A DNA stretch of 12,635 bases from NCBI GenBank assembly GCA_012799315.1, contig JAAZLM010000080.1:1-12635 (forward strand). The letters run 5' to 3'. This document shows, piece by piece, positions 6,668-12,635 of the stretch. Position 1 is the first letter of the stretch. Each line of letters begins with the position of its first letter. The notes beneath the pieces were generated by a model. That model was not told where the DNA came from, did not search any database, and saw only the letters and a program-made list of their open reading frames with translations. A program made the translations under genes and the position numbers. Source of the DNA: Clostridiales bacterium. Lineage in GTDB: Bacteria; Bacillota; Clostridia; Oscillospirales; Ruminococcaceae.

Positions 6668-7987
6668 TTGTTGAAGTTAAGCGGAGGGGAATTGTTAAAG
6701 GAATTCGACGTTGCTGCTGCTAAGGAGAATATCGGCAGTGAGGTCGAAATATCCGCATGCGTGCATAAGGTTCGCCAAATGAGCGAATTCGCATTTGTCG
6801 TATTCAGGACTGGGCGCCATTTAATACAGTCGGTTTATTCAGCTGATGAATGTGAAGATAGTCTTGATGGAATCAAAGAGGGTTGCTATGTTAAGGCGGT
6901 GGGCGAAGTAAAAGCCGACAATAGGGCATCGCATGGATTTGAGCTTATTTTGCGTAAAATCTCCTTGCTATCTTCACCGAAAGATGATTACCCGTTAACG
7001 GTTTCTCATAAGAAGTTAGGATGCTCACTTGATGTAAATCTAGATTTAAGAAGTGTAGCACTGCGCAATCCGTATGAAAGGGCAATTTTCAAATTGCAGG
7101 AAGGTGTCACGGCCGGCTTTCGCAATTTTATGATGGAGAATGGTTTCACAGAAATACATTCACCTAAAATTGTAGCAAGCGGGGCGGAGGGTGGCGCAAA
7201 TATCTTCTCACTTGACTATTTTGGGAAAGAGGCATATCTTGCACAGAGCCCACAATTTTATAAGCAAACAGCGGTGGCATTCTTCGATAGAGTGTTTGAA
7301 GTTGCACCAGTATACCGTGCTGAACATCACTCAACATCACGCCACTTGAACGAATACATCGGGCTTGATTTTGAGATGGGATTCATCAACGATATGTACG
7401 ATGTAATGAATATGGAAACAGCAATGCTGAAATTCATGCTTGCTTATCTTGAAGAACATTATAAGCAGGAACTAGATATATTAAAGGTCGAACTGCCAGT
7501 GATTAATGCCATTCCTTCAGTAACATTCCTTGAAGCGATTGACATTGTCAGCGGTGGCAAGGGCGGCAGGAATAAATTCGATCTAGATCCCGATGATGAA
7601 ATTGCTTTATGCAAATACGCAGAAAAAGAGTTTGGCAGTGAATTCATCTTTGTAACACATTTCCCATCGGCTAAGCGCCCGTTCTATGTTATGGACGATA
7701 AGGAAGATAGCCGTGTTGCATATAGCTTTGATCTGTTATTCAGGGGGCTAGAGATCACAACGGGCGGACAACGCATTCATGATTATAATGAGCAAGTGGC
7801 AAAGATGCAGAGTATGGGTCTTGATCCGGAGGAATTCGCAAGCTACCTTGACATTCATAAATACGGAATGCCACCGCATGGCGGACTTGGTCTAGGTCTT
7901 GAAAGACTTGTGATGAAATTGGTAGGTCTTAAAAACATACGCATGGCAAGTATGTTCCCACGTGATATTAATAGACTTGAGCCATAA
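6668..7987 (+). CDS. aspS: Archaeal-type aspartyl-tRNA synthetase, probably non-discriminating
   Basis: This class IIb synthetase charges tRNA(Asp) and, if non-discriminating, also tRNA(Asn) with aspartate, providing the GatCAB substrate. The 439-residue length and lack of a bacterial insertion domain match the archaeal/eukaryotic type (AspRS2). Visible parts are an N-terminal OB-fold anticodon domain (about 24-105), AEGGANIF (173-180), AQSPQFYKQ (192-200), motif 2 FEVAPVYRAEHHSTSRHLNE (210-229, Arg217 and Glu219), GGQRIHDY (366-373), and motif 3 GMPPHGGLGLGLERL (400-414, Arg413). All catalytic motifs are intact. At the position I align with Trp26 of discriminating Thermococcus AspRS it has His33, as in non-discriminating enzymes. 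The second determinant, usually Pro, appears to be Ser88. It starts at TTG 6668 or the adjacent TTG 6671, after AAGGTGGG (6654-6661). It follows gatB by 37 bases and ends at a terminator. Confidence 0.93.
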   Translation: MLKLSGGELLKEFDVAAAKENIGSEVEISACVHKVRQMSEFAFVVFRTGRHLIQSVYSADECEDSLDGIKEGCYVKAVGEVKADNRASHGFELILRKISLLSSPKDDYPLTVSHKKLGCSLDVNLDLRSVALRNPYERAIFKLQEGVTAGFRNFMMENGFTEIHSPKIVASGAEGGANIFSLDYFGKEAYLAQSPQFYKQTAVAFFDRVFEVAPVYRAEHHSTSRHLNEYIGLDFEMGFINDMYDVMNMETAMLKFMLAYLEEHYKQELDILKVELPVINAIPSVTFLEAIDIVSGGKGGRNKFDLDPDDEIALCKYAEKEFGSEFIFVTHFPSAKRPFYVMDDKEDSRVAYSFDLLFRGLEITTGGQRIHDYNEQVAKMQSMGLDPEEFASYLDIHKYGMPPHGGLGLGLERLVMKLVGLKNIRMASMFPRDINRLEP

Positions 7988-8002
7988 AATAGGCAAAATT
8001 TC

Positions 8003-8039
8003 AAAAGAGATTTCACTTTTATAGTGGAATCTTTTTTTT
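8003..8039 (+). terminator. Intrinsic terminator of the gatCAB-aspS operon
   Basis: AAAAGAGATTTCACT (8003-8017) pairs with AGTGGAATCTTTTTT (8023-8037), including two G-U pairs, across a 5-base loop. It ends in eight Ts (8032-8039). It begins 15 bases after the aspS stop. Confidence 0.88.
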
Positions 8040-8142
8040 ATCATTATCATCATAGCACCGTTTAGCATAAAATATAATATGCAATTTTATCGGCGCATTA
8101 CATCCCCTGTGCGATAAAAAATTTATAGAAGTAGTTGATACG

Positions 8143-8358
8143 ATGAATTCTTGGTTAATAATTTTAAACTCGTCTACTCATGCGATAAAGGCACAAAGAT
8201 TCCTTGCTCGTAAAGGCTATAAATCTTCAATCGAAAGAGTGTCACGGGGGAATCTTGGCGGTTGCAAATCCGGACTGCGTGTATATGAAGATACCGCAAA
8301 TATTTGCAGAATGCTATCCGATATAGGGATTATATGCAGAGAAATTATAGAAGGGTAG
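8143..8358 (+). CDS. DUF3343-type putative Se/S carrier protein
   Basis: This is a 71-residue soluble protein with the plan of the DUF3343 family, now described as Se/S-carrier-like: a beta strand (WLIILNSST), a helix with an HAIKAQRFLARKGY pattern, then a Cys-containing loop GGCKSGLRV (39-47). In relatives the equivalent loop holds a conserved Cys before a Gly-Leu, here Cys41. Cys55 and Cys65 are additional. It sits 10 bases before a cysteine desulfurase gene, a recurrent pairing in Clostridia, which suggests it accepts or directs persulfide sulfur or selenium (inference; no substrate is shown by the sequence). The ATG has no strong ribosome binding site, only a weak GAAGTAG near 8128-8134. 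No other start gives a better fit. Confidence 0.65.
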   Translation: MNSWLIILNSSTHAIKAQRFLARKGYKSSIERVSRGNLGGCKSGLRVYEDTANICRMLSDIGIICREIIEG

Positions 8359-8368
8359 GCGATAAATA

Positions 8369-9514
8369 GTGATATATATGGACAATGCCGCCACAACATA
8401 TCCAAAGCCCGCTATGGTATTGAATACGGCGGCAAAAGCCATGCGCAAATACGGCGGGAATCCGGGCAGGAGCGGACATAAAATATCGGAGAAAACAGCG
8501 ATAGAAGTGTTCAATGTCAGGGAGAAGATTGCAGCATTATTCGGTGCTGAAGTGGAGAACTGCATTATGACGCTCAACTGCACTCATGCACTCAATCTAG
8601 CTATAAAGGGTATAATGAAGAGCGGCGGACATATCATAACATCAAATCTTGAACATAATTCTGTAATACGGCCAATCCATGCACTTGAGAAATTAGGGTG
8701 CAAATATTCTATTGCCGAGGTATGCGAAAGCGACGAGGCAACTACCGAAAATTTTAAAAAATTAATCACACCATCGACAAAGGCTATTGCTATTATGATA
8801 GCTAGTAATGTCACGGGTCAAATACTACCCTATAAAAAAATAGGGCAGCTATGTAAAGAGCGTGGAATCTGCTTCATCGCCGATGGGGCGCAGGCTTGCG
8901 GTGTGATACCGATTAATATCAAAGACGATAATATCAATATACTATGTTCCGCCGGGCACAAGGGGCTATACGGGCCAATGGGAACGGGGATACTTGTATC
9001 GGATGGCAAATTTGCAATTGATACGATAATCGAGGGAGGAACAGGGAGTAACTCATTCGATATATTGCAACCCGATTTTATGCCCGACAGGCTTGAGGCT
9101 GGCACACCGAATGCATCGGGAATTATTGCACTTGGCGCCGGGATAGACTTCATAAAAAGGAGGGGTATATCGAATATATATGCGCATGACATGATATTGT
9201 GTGAGCAATTTTGCAAGCGAATTTCACGAATAGGCGGCGTGATTATATATGAAAGAGAGTGCGCATATAAACGTGTCCCCATCGTGCCATTCAACATAAT
9301 AGGTATGAATTCATCGGATCTAGCACAGCGACTTAGTGAGAGGGGATTTGCACTCAGGGGTGGAATGCATTGCTCATATTTAGCTCATAAGAAGCTAGGA
9401 ACATCGGATCAAGGAGTAGTAAGATTCTCCCCATCGATAATGAATACACTGGATGAAGTCGACTTATTAGCAAAGACGATAAGAAAAATCGCATATAATG
9501 GTAGCAGAAAGTAA
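8369..9514 (+). CDS. Cysteine desulfurase family protein (class V aminotransferase fold)
   Basis: These PLP enzymes take sulfur from cysteine as an enzyme-bound persulfide. The 381-residue protein begins YMDNAATTYPKP and has the PLP-stacking His96 (SNLEHNS), Asp172 and Gln175 (ADGAQACG), the PLP Lys198 (SAGHKGLYGP), and the catalytic Cys335 in GGMHCSYLAHKKLGT. All functional residues are present, so it should be active. It is closest to the short IscS-like group found next to DUF3343 genes rather than to classical iscS or sufS; no iscU or suf genes are visible. The likely start is GTG 8369, 13 bases after AAGGG (8351-8355). An ATG at 8378 is in frame but even farther from that site. It is co-transcribed with the upstream carrier-like gene, separated by 10 bases. 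Confidence 0.88.
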   Translation: MIYMDNAATTYPKPAMVLNTAAKAMRKYGGNPGRSGHKISEKTAIEVFNVREKIAALFGAEVENCIMTLNCTHALNLAIKGIMKSGGHIITSNLEHNSVIRPIHALEKLGCKYSIAEVCESDEATTENFKKLITPSTKAIAIMIASNVTGQILPYKKIGQLCKERGICFIADGAQACGVIPINIKDDNINILCSAGHKGLYGPMGTGILVSDGKFAIDTIIEGGTGSNSFDILQPDFMPDRLEAGTPNASGIIALGAGIDFIKRRGISNIYAHDMILCEQFCKRISRIGGVIIYERECAYKRVPIVPFNIIGMNSSDLAQRLSERGFALRGGMHCSYLAHKKLGTSDQGVVRFSPSIMNTLDEVDLLAKTIRKIAYNGSRK

Positions 9515-9552
9515 ATTTAATATAATTAAGGGCAAAAGTGATGTTGTACCCC

Positions 9553-9580
9553 TTGTAATAATTTTAGATTATGATAAAAT
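9553..9580 (+). promoter_or_regulatory. Candidate promoter of cdaA-cdaR
   Basis: TTGTAA (9553-9558, 4 of 6 consensus) and TAAAAT (9575-9580, 5 of 6) are separated by 16 bp, with TGA directly before the -10 making an extended -10. The leader to the cdaA ATG is about 40 bases. The promoter lies inside an inverted repeat described separately. Confidence 0.45.
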
Positions 9581-9585
9581 TATTA
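9556..9585. repeat. Perfect 11-bp inverted repeat spanning the cdaA promoter
   Basis: TAATAATTTTA (9556-9566) and TAAAATTATTA (9575-9585) are exact reverse complements around an 8-base centre. They touch the -35 and cover the -10. As RNA the all-AU stem would be weak and it has no GC core, so a DNA operator is more plausible than a terminator. AT-rich chance symmetry is possible. Confidence 0.35.
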
Positions 9586-9624
9586 TATGATAGCTAGTGA
9601 TGCTAAATTGCGAGGAAGTGTATT

Positions 9625-10503
9625 ATGAACCTTATTTTAGATGCTCTAGATTCTATATTGAGTGTAATAAAGTTAATAGATATAAGGGATATTCTTGATA
9701 TAGTATTCCTGTCGTATTTGCTATATAAAGGCATGAAACTTGTTAGGGAAACACGGGCAGAACAACTTGTAAAAGGAATAGCCCTAATGTTCGTTTCCTA
9801 CTTCATTGTCCGTCAAGTGGGACTAAGAACAATGCGATTTTTATTTGAGAATTTTTTCCAATGGGGAATTCTAGCGATAATCGTGATGTTTCAGCCGGAG
9901 CTTCGCCGTGCACTTGAGAAGATGGGTCGTGCCAAAGTATCGAATTTGAATGTATTCAGCGGCAGCCCCGATTCGTATACGAATATCGTGAACAAATGGA
10001 ATATATGTATTGATGCCATTGTCGGCGCCACAACGCATTTAAGCGAGGGGAAAGTGGGCGCATTGATAGTGGTAGAAAGATTAACTAAACTAGGTGAGCA
10101 GATCGACACCGGCACGATGGTGAATGCCTCACCTAGCGCCGCTATATTTGAAAATATCTTCTTCCCCAATTCGCCACTGCATGACGGCGCTGTAATAGTG
10201 CGTGATGGTGAAATACTTGCCGCTGGCTGCTATTTACCAAAGCCGCAGAAGGAAGAATTAGTTAGCAAGGAATTCGGATCTAGGCATCGTGCTGCTATTG
10301 GAATGAGTGAACAATCCGATGCTATTGTTGTCGTCGTATCGGAGGAAACGGGAGTAATCTCCGTCGCCGATAATGGGCATTTAACACGGGGATTCGAGGA
10401 GAGTGGACTCAAGGTATTGCTAAAGAGTCTGATTATTCCTGAAAGATCGGACCAGGAGAATGGCAAGAAAAAAGGATTTTTCAAAAGGCTATTTAATAGA
10501 TGA
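9625..10503 (+). CDS. cdaA: Membrane diadenylate cyclase (c-di-AMP synthase) CdaA/DacA
   Basis: CdaA makes the essential second messenger cyclic di-AMP from two ATP, controlling potassium uptake and osmotic and cell wall homeostasis. The 292-residue protein has three N-terminal membrane helices (roughly 22-38, 47-64, 76-92) and then the cytoplasmic DAC domain. The catalytic signatures DGA (187-189, in SPLHDGAVIV) and RHR (220-222, in GSRHRAAIG) are intact, as are GALIVVER (145-152) and the ATP-binding region around 163-184. The tail is Lys-rich (KKKGFFKRLFNR). Length is close to the Bacillus protein of about 270 residues. ATG follows GAGGAAG (9612-9618). It is the first gene of an operon with cdaR. 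Confidence 0.96.
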   Translation: MNLILDALDSILSVIKLIDIRDILDIVFLSYLLYKGMKLVRETRAEQLVKGIALMFVSYFIVRQVGLRTMRFLFENFFQWGILAIIVMFQPELRRALEKMGRAKVSNLNVFSGSPDSYTNIVNKWNICIDAIVGATTHLSEGKVGALIVVERLTKLGEQIDTGTMVNASPSAAIFENIFFPNSPLHDGAVIVRDGEILAAGCYLPKPQKEELVSKEFGSRHRAAIGMSEQSDAIVVVVSEETGVISVADNGHLTRGFEESGLKVLLKSLIIPERSDQENGKKKGFFKRLFNR

Positions 10504-10561
10504 AATATACGCTAATCTAGCATAGGCAAAGAATCATAGGCGGAAAGGCGATGGTCGTAAA

Positions 10562-11833
10562 ATGAAGAATGAAAAAGGCAAGTTCAGTGGCGAGTTTGCA
10601 AAAGATTTATGGACAAGGATAAGCGCAGTATTACTTGCGATAGTTATATGGTTTTTCGTCTCCGTCACATTGTTCCCAACAATGACGAGACATATTAGTG
10701 ATATAGAAGTCGAGGTTGAGCTTAGTGGGACAAGTGTTGAAACTCTAGGACTTGATGTTATTAAAGGCGAGGGGCAGAAAGTATCTGTAAGAATTAAAGG
10801 GAATCGCTATAAAATAGGTAATCTTAAAAGTGAGGACTTAATTGCTGAAGTTTCTTTACAGGGGGTAATTTCCCCCGGTGAATATAATCTATCGGTAATG
10901 GTGAGGGCGAAGGATGACGATGCCGATTTTGAAATTAGCACACCGAGCCCGCAAACGATTAAAGTGCAATTCGATAGGATAATTGAAGAAACATTTGAAT
11001 TAGTTGCAGTAGCACCGGATGCCGTTGCGGCGGAAGGGTTCATGATCGATACAATTGAATGCGTGCCGAAGGAGATTAGCATAACAGGGCCGCAGGGTGT
11101 TGTAAGCCGCATTGATCAGTGCGTTGTTGAGGCGCAGGACATCAAGGGAGAATTGACCGAGCCTATTACTGCTGATGGCAGTCTGAACCTATATGATGAG
11201 AATATGAAAAGCATTGACATAGAATCGTTGGAGCTTAGCATGACTGAATTCCTTGTGAATATACCGGTCTTTAGAAAAATGACGATTCCGCTATCGGTCG
11301 AATTCAGGAATGTACCGGAAGCGTTCCCATTGCCAAAGCTCAAATATACGATTAGCCCCAAGGAGATCGAAGTTGCGGCGCCGACCGATGTAGACGATAA
11401 TTTCGATGAGATAAAGCTAAAATACATTGATTTTAGGGACATTAATCTAGGATCGGTATTTGACCTTAGCTTAACTCTACCGGCAGGATATAAGAATATA
11501 TCCGGTACGGAGAATGTAAAAGTGACATTCCCACGTGACAATATGGCGAACAAGAGCTTCGACTTACGTGATATTAAGATTGTTAATGCACCAAGTGGAT
11601 ATGATATTGACGTTGTAACATCGGTTATTAAAAAGGTTTCAGTCATTGGGCCGACCAATGTAATAGCCGATCTATCGGAACTTGATATAATTGCCGAGAT
11701 TGATCTTCTAGGTAGCAATATCACAACGGGAACGCAAACTGTACCAGTCAAGATATTCATACCAGCGAAGGGAACCGTATGGGCATATGGCAATTACACC
11801 GCCATTATCGATGCCAAGAAAAAAGAAAAATAA
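10562..11833 (+). CDS. cdaR: YbbR-domain regulator of CdaA (CdaR)
   Basis: CdaR is a membrane-anchored extracytoplasmic protein that binds CdaA and modulates c-di-AMP synthesis. The 423-residue protein has a short cytoplasmic N-terminus, one membrane helix (about 18-37, rich in Leu, Ile, Val and Phe), then repeated beta-rich YbbR units at roughly 48-137, 145-235, 240-325 and 334-418. Similar phrases recur, such as EISITGPQGVVSRI (171-184), EIEVAAPTDV (268-277) and KVSVIGPTNVIADL (358-371). The tail is Lys-rich (DAKKKEK). It lies 58 bases after cdaA. A GGAAAGG site (10542-10548) is 13 bases upstream of the ATG, longer than ideal. In many Firmicutes glmM follows cdaR; here it does not. Confidence 0.93.
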   Translation: MKNEKGKFSGEFAKDLWTRISAVLLAIVIWFFVSVTLFPTMTRHISDIEVEVELSGTSVETLGLDVIKGEGQKVSVRIKGNRYKIGNLKSEDLIAEVSLQGVISPGEYNLSVMVRAKDDDADFEISTPSPQTIKVQFDRIIEETFELVAVAPDAVAAEGFMIDTIECVPKEISITGPQGVVSRIDQCVVEAQDIKGELTEPITADGSLNLYDENMKSIDIESLELSMTEFLVNIPVFRKMTIPLSVEFRNVPEAFPLPKLKYTISPKEIEVAAPTDVDDNFDEIKLKYIDFRDINLGSVFDLSLTLPAGYKNISGTENVKVTFPRDNMANKSFDLRDIKIVNAPSGYDIDVVTSVIKKVSVIGPTNVIADLSELDIIAEIDLLGSNITTGTQTVPVKIFIPAKGTVWAYGNYTAIIDAKKKEK

Positions 11834-11846
11834 AAATCATAATTTT

Positions 11847-11905
11847 CACCACTATGTAGATACTATTTGTTACAGGCAAATACGAATACATGGTGGTGAT
11901 TTTTT
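11847..11905 (+). promoter_or_regulatory. Terminator-like hairpin enclosing the RBS and start of the next gene
   Basis: CACCACTATGTA (11847-11858) pairs with TACATGGTGGTG (11887-11898) over 12 bp with a single U-G pair. The 28-base loop holds an inner 5-bp stem (11865-11869 with 11877-11881). The 3' arm is the ribosome binding site itself: GGTGGTGAT (11892-11900) differs by one base from GGAGGTGAT. Six Ts (11900-11905) follow and run into the TTG start at 11904. The structure could end cdaAR transcription, hide the ribosome binding site, or both. Confidence 0.6.
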
Positions 11906-12425
11906 GGTTAATATCATTTTATACGGTGACAAAGGCGATAATCAAATTAGGAATTTGATTATCGACGACTTAGCAAGATGTGAAAGCATATATCTATATA
12001 GCGAAAAATTTATCAAGCAAATTGGCGATAAAGCCAGTTTACTAATATTCGATACGGCATCAATCGCAGAAATAGAATTGAGCGAGTGCATAATCGTATT
12101 TAAGGAAAATGCAAGACTGAGCAGTATCAAAAAGATGCCACCGAATGCGATTGCAGTCGTTAGCTCCGCTAATACGGAGCTAATTGAGCAGCTATCCGCT
12201 CATAGAATTTCACTAATTAGCTGCGGAATGCTTGCTAAGGATACTTTAACATTCTCAAGTAGTATGGATGAAAACATGGTAGTTGCACTACAAAGAGAGA
12301 TGGAAACACCGAGCGGTAAAATATATGAACCGCTGGAAATACCGGTATCCTACAATGTAAATGCGAATAAATATGCGGTGCTTGCATATATGGCAATTAA
12401 GTTGTTGACAGAAAACATAAAATAA
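11904..12425 (+). CDS. Unrecognised conserved-looking 173-residue protein after cdaA-cdaR
   Basis: I do not recognise a named family. From the TTG at 11904 the product starts MVNIILYGDKGDNQIRNLII and is soluble, with no signal peptide or membrane helix. It has an alternating strand-helix pattern (NIILYG; ASLLIFDT; ECIIVFKEN; AIAVVSSANTE; ISLISCGMLAKDTLTFSSS; EPLEIPVSYN), suggesting a Rossmann-like alpha/beta domain. The segment CGMLAKDTLTFSSS (about 109-122) and the EPLEIPV region (about 145-151) look like constrained motifs. The C-terminal KYAVLAYMAIKLLTEN is vaguely reminiscent of Mur-ligase-type sequences, but I see no ATP-binding loop. The frame is open back to an ATG at 11787, but that would overlap cdaR by 47 bases and lacks a ribosome binding site. 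TTG 11904 has a strong one at 7 bases. It probably belongs to the cdaAR transcript or is switched by the hairpin over its start. Confidence 0.7.
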   Translation: MVNIILYGDKGDNQIRNLIIDDLARCESIYLYSEKFIKQIGDKASLLIFDTASIAEIELSECIIVFKENARLSSIKKMPPNAIAVVSSANTELIEQLSAHRISLISCGMLAKDTLTFSSSMDENMVVALQREMETPSGKIYEPLEIPVSYNVNANKYAVLAYMAIKLLTENIK

Positions 12426-12483
12426 ACAAAAAAATGAAACAGTGGTTGAATTTACTTGTTATATAGAAAAGAAAGTCGGTAAC

Positions 12484-12490
12484 AATACTA
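12484..12490 (+). promoter_or_regulatory. Possible sigma-G -10 element for the spore protein gene
   Basis: AATACTA matches 6 of 7 positions of the forespore sigma-G -10 pattern (CATWMTA), and spore protein genes of this type are normally sigma-G controlled. No good -35 (GMATR) lies 17-18 bp upstream; the best is ATATA at 12461-12465. It would leave a leader of roughly 75 bases. Weak evidence. Confidence 0.22.
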
Positions 12491-12518
12491 ATGCAAACGC
12501 AAAAGAAGAAAAAAGAAA

Positions 12519-12543
12519 AGTGAGTCGGATAAGTTGACTCATT
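12519..12543 (+). repeat. Small hairpin in the leader of the spore protein gene
   Basis: TGAGTC (12521-12526) pairs with GACTCA (12536-12541) around a 9-base loop, extended by one G-U and one A-U pair. It is followed by AT-rich sequence without a T run, so it is not an evident terminator. It could stabilise the leader RNA. It ends about 13 bases before the AAGGAG site. Confidence 0.35.
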
Positions 12544-12571
12544 AAAATTAAATTATAAGGAGTGTAATAAA

Positions 12572-12635
12572 ATGGCTAGAGGAAGTAATAAACTTGTAGT
12601 TCCTGAGGCAAGAGAAGCACTTGACCGTTTCAAGA
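12572..12635 (+). CDS. Alpha/beta-type small acid-soluble spore protein, N-terminus (partial)
   Basis: The first 21 residues, MARGSNKLVVPEAREALDRF and K, match the start of alpha/beta-type SASPs, whose hallmark is an N-terminal (S/N)xxLVVPEA(K/R)xALxxxK segment. These proteins coat spore DNA, protect it from UV and heat, and are degraded by the GPR protease at germination. The GPR cleavage site normally lies further downstream, beyond the window. ATG follows AAGGAG (12557-12562) at 9 bases. A 146-base spacer separates it from the preceding gene, so it is probably its own forespore-expressed unit. It shows that the host lineage makes endospores. Confidence 0.88.
   Translation, partial: MARGSNKLVVPEAREALDRFK

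Noticed and set aside
8066..8078. CATAAAAT and TATAAT as a promoter for the DUF3343-cysteine desulfurase pair
   Set aside because: No acceptable -35 for either sigma-A or sigma-E/K lies at the right distance, and such AT-rich hexamers are common here.
10551..10565. A four-codon ORF (ATG GTC GTA AAA TGA) overlapping the cdaR start by ATGA, as in translational coupling
   Set aside because: Its ATG is only 2 bases from the GGAAAGG site, too close for initiation, and such a short frame easily arises by chance.
11116..11793. A 225-codon open frame on the minus strand over cdaR
   Set aside because: Antisense to a well-supported YbbR-repeat gene, no start signal, and a Ser/Thr/Ile-rich composition as expected for a shadow frame.
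11787..11903. N-terminal extension of the gene at 11904-12425 from an upstream ATG at 11787
   Set aside because: It would overlap cdaR, has no ribosome binding site, and encodes a Lys/His/Asn-rich stretch unlike the rest. TTG 11904 has a near-consensus GGTGGTGAT site at good spacing.

Overview
The window looks like chromosomal DNA of an endospore-forming member of the Bacillota, most likely class Clostridia. The evidence is an alpha/beta-type small acid-soluble spore protein gene starting at the right edge, AGGAGG-type ribosome binding sites with several TTG or GTG starts, a GatCAB amidotransferase operon, an archaeal-type aspartyl-tRNA synthetase, the c-di-AMP pair cdaA-cdaR, and a PduL-type phosphotransacylase. 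I cannot place it to genus. Nothing suggests a phage, transposon or CRISPR locus, and I saw no tRNA or rRNA gene.

Layout: (1) 1-156 is the 3' end of an ABC-type permease gene. It converges with pduL (232-807, minus strand) on a perfect bidirectional terminator palindrome at 174-205. (2) A 177-bp divergent spacer (808-984) leads to a 368-residue protein (985-2091) resembling the two-P-loop PRK06851-type ATPases of spore formers, but with neither P-loop intact. (3) trpB (2167-3345) stands alone behind a consensus promoter whose -10 box lies in a perfect palindrome. (4) gatC-gatA-gatB-aspS (3466-7987) is a compact operon for making Asn-tRNA(Asn), and perhaps Gln-tRNA, by transamidation, closed by a terminator at 8003-8039. 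(5) 8143-9514 is a two-gene unit: a DUF3343-like Se/S-carrier-type protein and a cysteine desulfurase. (6) 9625-11833 is cdaA-cdaR, which makes c-di-AMP and controls its synthesis. It is followed by an unrecognised 173-residue gene (11904-12425) whose ribosome binding site and start lie inside a terminator-like hairpin. (7) 12572-12635 is the start of the spore protein gene. No gene-free stretch exceeds 300 bp; the longest are 808-984, 7988-8142 and 12426-12571.

The most striking observation is in the gat operon. GatC, GatB and the synthetase look functional, but GatA appears to have lost its glutaminase active site: the catalytic Lys is Ser, the nucleophilic Ser is Thr, the GGSSGG signature is eroded, and a Gln-binding Asp is Ile. 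Overall length and the rest of the fold are preserved. An amidotransferase carrying this subunit could not use glutamine in the normal way. It would have to use free ammonia, ammonia from another donor, or a second GatA. The PRK06851-like protein shows the same pattern of an intact frame with lost catalytic motifs. Family comparisons here are from memory, so alignments are the decisive check.
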